Positions 1-5,384 of a stretch of 14,999 nucleotides of DNA are shown here, piece after piece (the stretch's first letter is position 1; each line of letters opens with the position of its first letter). The position numbers were made by a program, and so were the translations under genes. The notes beneath the pieces were generated by a model. It ran no database searches. It was not told the DNA's origin and worked only from the letters and a program-made list of their open reading frames with translations. Source of the stretch: a bacterium (lineage in GTDB: Bacteria; Patescibacteriota; Microgenomatia; JAADGY01); the NCBI GenBank assembly GCA_013152165.1, contig JAADGY010000001.1, forward strand, positions 1-14,999. Reading direction: 5' to 3'.

Positions 1-246
1 GCCAGGCGGCTTAAGATTATCAAAGGCCAAATAACCGGCCTTATCAAGCTGATTGAAAATGATGAATACTGCGTGGATATCCTTAACCAAAGTTTAGCTA
101 TCCAAAATTCATTAAGAAGCGTTGATGCTTTAATATTAGAGCACCACTTGCGCACACATGTAGCCGACCAGTTTTCAAACAAGCCGGAACAAGCCATTAA
201 AGAGTTATTAAAAGTTTTTAAACATTCAAGCAATAGGAGATCATAA
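1..246 (+). CDS. CsoR/RcnR-family metal-sensing repressor (3' part)
   Basis: The reading frame is open from base 1 to a TAA at 244-246 and gives 81 residues; the N-terminus lies before the window. The motifs RRLKIIKGQITGLIKLIE and YCVDIL place it in the CsoR/RcnR/FrmR (DUF156) family of all-helical tetrameric repressors, which leave DNA when they bind a metal or aldehyde. The ligand Cys is C24 of the visible part, followed by H49 and H53, so the spacing (25, then 4) matches C-H-C of CsoR or C-H-H of RcnR. Here the set is C-H-H, the RcnR-like version, although the gene is followed by a copper-type ATPase. It probably represses the operon formed with the next two genes, which follow at 1 and 27 bp. 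The promoter and operator must lie upstream, outside the window. Confidence 0.9.
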   Translation, partial: ARRLKIIKGQITGLIKLIENDEYCVDILNQSLAIQNSLRSVDALILEHHLRTHVADQFSNKPEQAIKELLKVFKHSSNRRS

Positions 247-247
247 A

Positions 248-646
248 ATGACAACCCCCGATTATGCCATTACTAAACAGTTTAAAGGCAGCTTCCAAGA
301 AGCGCTTTCTAGGATTACAGCCAGCTTAAAAGAGCAGGGTTTTGGCATCTTAACCGCGGTTGATGTCCAGCAAACTTTAGCGGAAAAGCTAAATGTTGAG
401 TTTGGGCGCTACCGAATTTTGGGCGCTTGTAATCCGCCTAATGCTTATAAGGCTTTACAGGCCGAGATAGAAATTGGACTGCTTCTGCCTTGCAATGTGA
501 TTGTTTTTGACAGAAACGGCGGTATTTACATCAGCGTAATCAGGCCAACTCGAGCCCTGACTTTGTCAGCCAATTCGGCTTTGCAAGAAATTGCCAAAGA
601 GATTGAAACCAAGCTTATCAAAGCACTTGAAACGGCTGTTAATTAA
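248..646 (+). CDS. DUF302 family protein
   Basis: This 132-residue protein matches the DUF302 family: the blocks GFGILTAVDVQQTLAEKL, YRILGACNPPNAYKALQ and EIGLLLPCNVIVFD are characteristic. DUF302 proteins are small soluble alpha/beta proteins, often found beside heavy-metal efflux or sulfur-redox genes; their biochemical role is not established. The two Cys residues (in GACNPP and LPCNV) could serve metal or redox chemistry, but this is inference. The start is ATG 248, one base after the stop of the repressor gene, with a GGAG Shine-Dalgarno at 236-239. The position between a metal repressor and a copper ATPase makes it part of a metal-response operon. Confidence 0.88.
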   Translation: MTTPDYAITKQFKGSFQEALSRITASLKEQGFGILTAVDVQQTLAEKLNVEFGRYRILGACNPPNAYKALQAEIEIGLLLPCNVIVFDRNGGIYISVIRPTRALTLSANSALQEIAKEIETKLIKALETAVN

Positions 647-660
647 TTTTATCAATTTAT

Positions 661-668
661 AAAGGAGG
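661..668 (+). promoter_or_regulatory. Strong Shine-Dalgarno of the copper ATPase gene
   Basis: AAAGGAGG lies 5 nt before ATG 674. It is a near-perfect complement of the 16S rRNA 3' end, and it contrasts with the absence of any Shine-Dalgarno at most first genes in this window. Confidence 0.8.
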
Positions 669-673
669 TTGTA

Positions 674-2863
674 ATGTCATCATGTTGTTCCGGCGGCCAC
701 GATCATAAAGACAATGATCAAGGCCAAGCCCATCATCAAAATCATGACCATCAACACATGTCTAAAAAACCGCAAGGTAAGGCGATAGTGTACGTCTGCC
801 CGATGCATCCGGAGGAAAGATCGGATAAGCCGGGCAAATGCTCAAAATGCGGTATGGATCTTGAAGCCAAGGAGGATTCCTTGGCTTCCGGCCACACGGG
901 CCACATGGGACATGGGTCGGCTAAAGAGTTTTTAAGAAGGTTTTGGATTGTAACTTTGTTGCTTATTCCCTTGGTTTTAACCTCTGGGCCGGTTTTGGGG
1001 TTTTTCAACTTAACCATTCCTTTCCAAAAATACATTCAGTTTATTTTGTCGACAGCTATCTTTTATTACGGTTTGGTCTTTTTCGAACACGCCGGACACG
1101 AGATAAAAGCTAAAGAATACGGCATGATGACCTTGGTATCTTTGGCTGTCGGGGCCGGCTATTTATTTTCGGCGGCCAGTACCTTTTTGCCCCAGCTTGA
1201 CGGCCAGTTTTATTTAGAAATCTCATCATTAATCTGGGTGCTTTTGTTTGGCCATTATTTAGAGGCTAAATCCAGCACAGCCGCCGGCGATGCTTTAAAA
1301 GAGGTAGCCAAGCTGCTGCCGACCGAGGCTCATTTAATCAAGGATGGCCAAACGGTTGATGTGCCGGTAGATAAGCTGCAGGTTGGGGATGTGGTTTTGG
1401 TAAAGCCGGGGGAGAAAATTCCGGCTGACGCGGTTGTTTTAAAAGGCCAAGCGGCGGTTGATGAAGCGGTGATCACCGGCGAGTCCAAACCTATTGATAA
1501 GCAAAAAGGCAGCCAAGTTGTTGCTGGGTCGATTTGTTTAGATGGTTCGTTGGAGGTGAAGATCGAGCGGGTGGGGAAAAATTCTACAGTTGGCCAGATT
1601 CACGCCCTGATCGCCCAAGCTCAGATGACCAAGCCAAAAACCCAACTGCTGGCTAATCGGGCGGCTAAATGGTTAACTTTTTCGGCTTTGACGGTAGCTT
1701 TATTGACGATTTTAATTTGGTCGCTGATACTTGGCCAGCCGTTTACCTTTGCTTTGGCTTTGGCGATAACGGTGCTGGTTATTGCTTGCCCCCATGCTTT
1801 GGGCTTGGCTATTCCGACGGTGACCACGATTACAACTGCTTTGGCTACCAAAAACGGCCTGTTTATTAAAGATATGGGCAAGCTAGAGCGGATAAAGGAT
1901 GTTGATTATGTAGTCATGGATAAAACCGGCACTTTAACTTATGGAGTGTTTGGCGTTTCCGGCATAGTGGCCTTAAACAAGATGTCCAAAGACGAGATTA
2001 TCAGAATAGCGGCTAGCCTAGAGGCGCATTCGTCTCATCCGATCGCGGCCTCGATTATCGAGTTTGCCAAGGAGAAAAAGCTTAAACTTACCAAACCGGA
2101 AAACTTCAGCAACGTGGCCGGCAAGGGTGTGATCGGTGAAGTTGATGGGGTTGAATATGTGGTTGGCAATAGGGCTTTGATGGCGGATAAGGGTCTTTGG
2201 GGGGAGAAAGCTGATGAGTTGTCTGATCATTTTTCTAAAGAAGGCAAAACCTTGGTTTTTGTGGCTAACAAGGATGGGGTCTTAGGAGCTATTTTATTGT
2301 CGGACAAGATAAAGCCTGAATCCAAAGAGGCGGTTGACGATCTGCATAAGCTTGGGGTTAAGGTGGCGATGCTAACCGGCGACAACCAAGAAACAGCTCA
2401 GGCGGTTGCCAAAGAACTTGGGCTTGATACTTATTTTGCCAATGTCTTGCCAGAGAACAAATACCAGCATGTTAAATCCCTGCAGGATAAAGGCCATGTA
2501 GTGATGATGGTCGGCGATGGGGTGAATGATGCTCCAGCGTTGACACAAGCTGATGTTGGTGTGGCGATTGGGGCGGGAACAGATATAGCGGTCGAGGCCG
2601 GCGATGTGGTTTTGACCCGAAGCAATCCGAAAGATATTGTTCGGTTGATTATTCTGGGCCGGAAAACTTATCGCAAGATGATTGAAAACTTGGTCTGGGC
2701 GGCTGGTTATAACATTGTGGCTATCCCGGCAGCGGCCGGCATTTTTGCTCCTTTTGGCTTCTTTTTATCACCAGGGGTTGGAGCTTTCTTGATGTCCTTG
2801 TCATCGGTGATTGTGGTTATCAACGCCTTCAAGCTTAAAAAGGTTAAGCTAACAATAGAGTAA
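674..2863 (+). CDS. copB: CopB-type copper-translocating P-type ATPase
   Basis: This 729-residue P1B-type ATPase exports a transition metal, most likely copper, across the cytoplasmic membrane. The N-terminus is His-rich (residues 9-28, many HH/HDH) and is followed by a heavy-metal-binding domain with the motif VCPMHPE and paired cysteines CSKCGM (residues 41-62). No CxxC ferredoxin-like domain is present. The ATPase core is complete: TGES around 268-271, the membrane metal site CPH at 372-374, the phosphorylated Asp in DKTGT 416-420, the HP dipeptide at 455-456 and GDGVND 614-619. The C-terminal helix has the MSxSSxxVxxNA pattern. CPH rather than CPC is the mark of CopB (P1B-3) pumps, for which Cu(I) or Cu(II)/Ag have been proposed. 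It is the last gene of the operon and is followed by an intrinsic terminator. Transport direction and metal are inferred from the family. Confidence 0.95.
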   Translation: MSSCCSGGHDHKDNDQGQAHHQNHDHQHMSKKPQGKAIVYVCPMHPEERSDKPGKCSKCGMDLEAKEDSLASGHTGHMGHGSAKEFLRRFWIVTLLLIPLVLTSGPVLGFFNLTIPFQKYIQFILSTAIFYYGLVFFEHAGHEIKAKEYGMMTLVSLAVGAGYLFSAASTFLPQLDGQFYLEISSLIWVLLFGHYLEAKSSTAAGDALKEVAKLLPTEAHLIKDGQTVDVPVDKLQVGDVVLVKPGEKIPADAVVLKGQAAVDEAVITGESKPIDKQKGSQVVAGSICLDGSLEVKIERVGKNSTVGQIHALIAQAQMTKPKTQLLANRAAKWLTFSALTVALLTILIWSLILGQPFTFALALAITVLVIACPHALGLAIPTVTTITTALATKNGLFIKDMGKLERIKDVDYVVMDKTGTLTYGVFGVSGIVALNKMSKDEIIRIAASLEAHSSHPIAASIIEFAKEKKLKLTKPENFSNVAGKGVIGEVDGVEYVVGNRALMADKGLWGEKADELSDHFSKEGKTLVFVANKDGVLGAILLSDKIKPESKEAVDDLHKLGVKVAMLTGDNQETAQAVAKELGLDTYFANVLPENKYQHVKSLQDKGHVVMMVGDGVNDAPALTQADVGVAIGAGTDIAVEAGDVVLTRSNPKDIVRLIILGRKTYRKMIENLVWAAGYNIVAIPAAAGIFAPFGFFLSPGVGAFLMSLSSVIVVINAFKLKKVKLTIE

Positions 2864-2877
2864 GAGTTTGGATAGCG

Positions 2878-2910
2878 CCCCCGGGATCTGTAATTGATCC
2901 CGGGGGTTTT
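2878..2910 (+). terminator. Intrinsic terminator of the copper operon
   Basis: A perfect 11-bp stem (CCCCCGGGATC at 2878-2888 with GATCCCGGGGG at 2896-2906) encloses a 7-nt loop and is followed by TTTT. It starts 15 bases after the copper ATPase stop codon. Confidence 0.88.
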
Positions 2911-2961
2911 GCGTAAGATTGTAAGGTCGGAAAAACCAAAAAAAGGAAGCAGGGGGGAAGT

Positions 2962-3116
2962 ATTTATCTTCCCTGATAAGTAAAAAAACCAACAGAGATG
3001 ACACTATCACACTCTAGAGTACGATAGTATTTTCTCTGTTGGGGTGGTAGTCTTTTAGGGATGATACTATCACACTCTAGAGTGTGATAGTGTTAACATG
3101 TTAAAACGGTGAAATG
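2962..3116. repeat. Palindrome-rich 155-bp repeat, copy A
   Basis: This copy matches 14839-14993 in the same orientation, without gaps and with about 12 differences counted by eye. It contains three inverted repeats. The first is TTATC/GATAA around the TTCCCT at 2969-2974. The second is a long near-loopless structure with outer arms CCAACAGAGA (2989-2998) and TCTCTGTTGG (3033-3042) around an imperfect 26-bp palindrome (3003-3028). The third is a perfect 26-bp palindrome (3066-3091) with half-site ACTATCACACTCT. A further palindrome TTAACATGTTAA follows. No open reading frame is carried. It is probably one member of a dispersed, non-autonomous repeat family or a structured RNA; nothing here decides between these. 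Confidence 0.85.
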
Positions 3117-3128
3117 CTTTAGCCTTTT

Positions 3129-3155
3129 CCACTCCAAGGGTGGTTTTCGGTTTTT
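3129..3155 (+). terminator. Possible weak intrinsic terminator
   Basis: CCACTC at 3129-3134 can pair with GGGTGG at 3138-3143 (one G-U pair, 3-nt loop). TTTT, CGG and TTTTT follow. It would end any transcript reading out of repeat copy A. The stem is short, so confidence is low. Confidence 0.35.
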
Positions 3156-3170
3156 CTGTCATCCCTCTTT

Positions 3171-3290
3171 CGTTCCCGGAACGTGAACAAGTCACGTTCC
3201 GGGAACGGCTTTGCTCTGAACTAGAACGCAGTATTAGTTCGGGGCAACCCTGGACCGTCTCCGACGCAAAGTCGAAGTCTGGTTCAGGGT
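3171..3290. other. Chain of three stem-loops in a gene-free region
   Basis: Three consecutive inverted repeats fill this stretch. The first is a perfect 16-bp stem (3171-3186 with 3192-3207, loop ACAAG). The second has GAACTA 3218-3223 with TAGTTC 3235-3240. The third has ACCCTGGACC 3247-3256 with GGTTCAGGGT 3281-3290 (one G-U pair) enclosing an inner CGAC/GTCG hairpin at 3262-3274. Each arm of the first stem is itself nearly palindromic (GTTCC-N-GGAAC). It could be a structured RNA, tandem protein-binding sites, or a continuation of the repeat. No open frame of note or poly-T end is seen here. Confidence 0.5.
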
Positions 3291-3337
3291 GGAGTTTGGA
3301 ATTTTCAGACTAAAGGTGATTGGTTCCTAGTTTTGGT

Positions 3338-3345
3338 GATACAAT
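3338..3345 (+). promoter_or_regulatory. Extended -10 promoter of the Nudix gene, leaderless
   Basis: TGA-TACAAT (TACAAT at 3340-3345) is an extended -10 box that ends 6 nt before ATG 3352. Transcription would start at or next to the A of the ATG. No Shine-Dalgarno is present. A clear -35 box was not found. Confidence 0.6.
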
Positions 3346-3351
3346 AAGCTT

Positions 3352-3780
3352 ATGACTAAATACCCAGAGCCTGTGGTCGGCGGCTATGTTTTTAATGACA
3401 GACAGCAGGTGTTGCTGGTGCGATCGCCTAAATGGAACGGCGGCGATATGTGGTTGGTAGCCGGCGGACATGTAGAGGTGGGGGAAACAATCAAAGAAGC
3501 GGTTGAGCGGGAAATCAAAGAAGAGTTGGGAATCAAGGTAGAGTTTAAAAGAGTGTTTGCGGTGTTTGATGGTGTGTTTCCAGCGGATTTCCATGAAAAA
3601 AGACATTTTATCTACCTGCAGTGTTGGTGCCAAATTGCGCCAGGGGAAAAGATTGCGATCGACGGCAGGGAGATCGTCGAGGCTAGATGGTGGGAGGTGG
3701 AAGAGGCTTTAAGATTACCTAAAGGTAAATTGCATATTAGAACCAGAGAGGCTTTAGAAATTTTAGAGAAAGAGCTCTAG
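3352..3780 (+). CDS. Nudix hydrolase
   Basis: This 142-residue protein has an exact Nudix box, GX5EX7REUXEEXGU, with GGHVEVGE followed by REIKEELGI. Nudix enzymes hydrolyse a nucleoside diphosphate linked to another group, using Mg2+ held by the Glu residues of the REXXEE core. The substrate cannot be told from sequence. The WLVAGGHVEVGE context resembles the ADP-ribose, NDP-sugar and mutT-like branches. Length is normal for a single-domain Nudix protein. The ATG at 3352 fits the leaderless promoter immediately upstream. The next gene starts 8 bp after its stop and is probably co-transcribed. A possible role in cleaning the nucleotide pool is inference. Confidence 0.93.
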   Translation: MTKYPEPVVGGYVFNDRQQVLLVRSPKWNGGDMWLVAGGHVEVGETIKEAVEREIKEELGIKVEFKRVFAVFDGVFPADFHEKRHFIYLQCWCQIAPGEKIAIDGREIVEARWWEVEEALRLPKGKLHIRTREALEILEKEL

Positions 3781-3788
3781 TTTTTAAC

Positions 3789-4112
3789 ATGATCCCAGGC
3801 CCAGAGCAAAATTTTCAAATGGCATCAAGTGAGGAGGAGTGGAATAGGGCCTATGAAGAAGCGAGAGGGTTGGTAGAAAAATTAAGACAAAGATTAGGTG
3901 TAAGAAAAACAAATGATATTTGCATGGGCATTATAAATCAAGTGTCAGAAGCTTATACCGAAGATCAGTTAAGACAGTGCGCGGTTTATCATGCGTTGAT
4001 TGGAAGCACTGTTACTTATAATGGTGTACCTTATTTTGATGTCGAGGGCGGCAAGATGATGGAGCTGTTAAGGCAAGCGGTGCGGGAATATTATGAAGGT
4101 GATACTAGATAA
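3789..4112 (+). CDS. Hypothetical 107-residue protein
   Basis: I do not recognise this protein. It is soluble, acidic and probably mostly helical, with an amphipathic N-terminal half (EEEWNRAYEEARGLVEKLRQ) and a C-terminal segment ending in LLRQAVREYYEGD. It has no signal peptide, membrane segment or known motif; Cys residues occur in DICMG and RQCAV. It begins 8 bp after the Nudix gene and has only a weak upstream purine stretch. An internal ATG at 3819 is an alternative start. Being downstream of and co-directional with the Nudix gene suggests co-transcription. The codon pattern and complete frame support a real gene. It ends 5 bp from the convergent HAD gene. Confidence 0.65.
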   Translation: MIPGPEQNFQMASSEEEWNRAYEEARGLVEKLRQRLGVRKTNDICMGIINQVSEAYTEDQLRQCAVYHALIGSTVTYNGVPYFDVEGGKMMELLRQAVREYYEGDTR

Positions 4113-4117
4113 GCTGG

Positions 4118-4726
4118 TTAGATAACCTGAAGATTTTGAAAATCTTCAAGAAGTTTTTGAGGCGAGGTAAATAATATCGGAGTCATACCTAGTTTTTTGG
4201 CTGGAAGAAGGTTTTTGGGTTTATCATCGATAAAAAGACAAGCTGAAGGGTCTAGTTTATATGTATTTAATAGGGCTTGATATACCTTAAGGTTGGGTTT
4301 GCGCAGACCAATGTGATATGAAAACACACCGCCCTTAAACAGTCGCTGGAAGTTATATTTTTGATCAAGCCTTATCGCTCTTTGCTTGATGTTATCGGAT
4401 AAGTAATAACAATGGCGGCCGGTTTTTTGAAGGCGTTGGATAAGTTTAATAACTTGGGTTTTTGGTTTGTAGTAGGATATCCATTCGTTTTCAAGCTGGT
4501 CAATAGATTCTTTTAGGTTTAACTTGTGAATAATTGTTTGCCAAAATTGATGGCGGGAAACCTGTCCAGCTCGATAGGCATCCGCCAAAGGCCCGGTATG
4601 AATAAGGTTTTTGATAAGCATTATGTCTAGAGTTGGATATCGAGCAGTCAGGGACTGAATAAATTTTTTAGTACCGTTGGTAAATACAACTCCACCCAGG
4701 TCAAAGATAATGTTATCAAAGCTCAT
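4118..4726 (-). CDS. HAD-superfamily hydrolase, subfamily IA type
   Basis: This 202-residue haloacid-dehalogenase-like protein is probably a small-molecule phosphatase. Motif I is IIFDLGGVVF with nucleophile D9. The usual second Asp at +2 is G11, as in the DLGGV/DLGNV branch that includes YihX-type phosphatases. Motif II is YLSDN (S110), motif III is the Lys of GLRKPN (K143) and motif IV is LFIDD (D167, D168), so the catalytic set is otherwise complete. A helical cap insert lies between motifs I and II. The substrate is unknown. The gene is transcribed from its own leaderless promoter (TATAAT 5 nt before the ATG) and converges on the hypothetical gene. A 21-bp near-palindrome (4128-4148) lies within its last codons. 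Confidence 0.9.
   Translation of the reverse strand: MSFDNIIFDLGGVVFTNGTKKFIQSLTARYPTLDIMLIKNLIHTGPLADAYRAGQVSRHQFWQTIIHKLNLKESIDQLENEWISYYKPKTQVIKLIQRLQKTGRHCYYLSDNIKQRAIRLDQKYNFQRLFKGGVFSYHIGLRKPNLKVYQALLNTYKLDPSACLFIDDKPKNLLPAKKLGMTPILFTSPQKLLEDFQNLQVI
4128..4148. other. Near-perfect palindrome between convergent genes
   Basis: TGAAGATT pairs with AATCTTCA around TTGAA, giving an 8-bp stem. It lies inside the last codons of the HAD gene, next to a second small inverted repeat (GGTTA-GA-TAACC, 4117-4126 region). With AGAAG and TTTTT following on the plus strand, it may act as a weak terminator for the Nudix-hypothetical transcript. Confidence 0.35.
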
Positions 4727-4731
4727 ACCTG

Positions 4732-4737
4732 ATTATA
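4732..4737 (-). promoter_or_regulatory. -10 box of the HAD gene, leaderless
   Basis: On the minus strand TATAAT is followed by CAGGT and then the ATG at 4726, a spacing of 5 nt. This leaves no room for an untranslated leader, and no other Shine-Dalgarno exists. Confidence 0.6.
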
Positions 4738-4788
4738 TACAAAAAGGCCTTATTCACAGGGCAAACAATTTGCTGATACTGTTTTGGT

Positions 4789-4794
4789 TATAAT
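4789..4794 (+). promoter_or_regulatory. -10 box of the GrpB-family gene, leaderless
   Basis: A consensus TATAAT ends 5 nt before the GTG start at 4800. It is divergent from the HAD promoter about 50 bp away. No Shine-Dalgarno and no convincing -35 box are visible. Confidence 0.6.
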
Positions 4795-4799
4795 ATAGT

Positions 4800-5303
4800 G
4801 TGATTGTTCTTAAACCTTTTTCCTTGGAGTTTGCTGCTATTTTTGGCCGGTATAAGAGAAAGATAAAACGGGTTTTGCCCCAAGCCCAAGTTCACCATAT
4901 CGGCAGCAGCGCGGTTTATGGCCTTGGGGGAAAGGGGATAGTGGACATACTGGTTGCTATTTCAAATTGGCAAGACAAGCAAACAGCTGTTAACAAACTT
5001 AAGCAGTTGGGGTTTACCCATATTCATCAAGAAGTTAACCAGAGGATTTTTTTATCAAAGATTGCCAATACCGGGTATAAAGACGTTCATATTCATTTAA
5101 CTTATGTTGACAGCCCGGAATATGCTAAACTTTTAGCCTTTCGTGATTATTTAATCTCCCACCCTAAAGAAGCTGATCGCTACTATAAATTAAAACAGGA
5201 TTGGTTTAAACAGGCTGGCGGCAACCGGCAGAAGTATAACCGACTTAAATCTGATTATATACAATCTGTTTTAGCTAAAGCCCGGGCTGATAAGAAGCAT
5301 TAA
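4800..5303 (+). CDS. GrpB/UPF0157-family nucleotidyltransferase-like protein
   Basis: This 167-residue protein carries the GrpB family signature HHIGSSAVYGLGGKGIVDIL (residues 32-51). It corresponds to the GS motif and acidic residue of a polymerase-beta-type nucleotidyltransferase fold. A second family block follows, ending in DVHIHLTYV. The family's substrate is not established; similar domains are found alone or fused to CoA-kinase or acetyltransferase domains. Compared with the common pattern GSTAVPGLxAKPxIDI, two prolines are replaced (Y40, G46). The start is GTG 4800, chosen because TATAAT ends 5 nt before it and the protein begins as GrpB proteins usually do (VLKPFSLEFAAIF). It is followed by alaS, which has its own promoter. 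Confidence 0.85.
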   Translation: MIVLKPFSLEFAAIFGRYKRKIKRVLPQAQVHHIGSSAVYGLGGKGIVDILVAISNWQDKQTAVNKLKQLGFTHIHQEVNQRIFLSKIANTGYKDVHIHLTYVDSPEYAKLLAFRDYLISHPKEADRYYKLKQDWFKQAGGNRQKYNRLKSDYIQSVLAKARADKKH

Positions 5304-5372
5304 GGAGCGGCTTTATTTTATAGCCTGTAGACAGGTCGTTAACAAAGATGAAAAATCAGATTGGAGTTAGGC

Positions 5373-5378
5373 TATAAT
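5373..5378 (+). promoter_or_regulatory. -10 box of alaS, leaderless
   Basis: TATAAT is followed by ACTACT (6 nt) and ATG 5385. This supports ATG 5385 rather than the in-frame TTG at 5361, which would lie upstream of the -10 box. Confidence 0.65.
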
Positions 5379-5384
5379 ACTACT

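Noticed and set aside
751..1035. A minus-strand open frame inside the copper ATPase gene, and similar ones inside alaS, nusA, infB and others
   Set aside because: They lie wholly within strongly supported genes on the other strand or in another frame, and show no family features.
3003..3091. Two similar palindromes about 63 bp apart, considered as a short CRISPR array
   Set aside because: There are only two units, they are not identical, the intervening sequence is the same in both repeat copies, and no cas gene is present.
3240..3300. A tRNA-like stretch with GGTTCAGGGT resembling a T arm
   Set aside because: No acceptor stem, anticodon arm or CCA context can be fitted. The sequence is better explained as one side of a long hairpin.
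5361..5384. TTG at 5361 as the alaS start
   Set aside because: It precedes the TATAAT box at 5373-5378. The family N-terminus fits ATG 5385.
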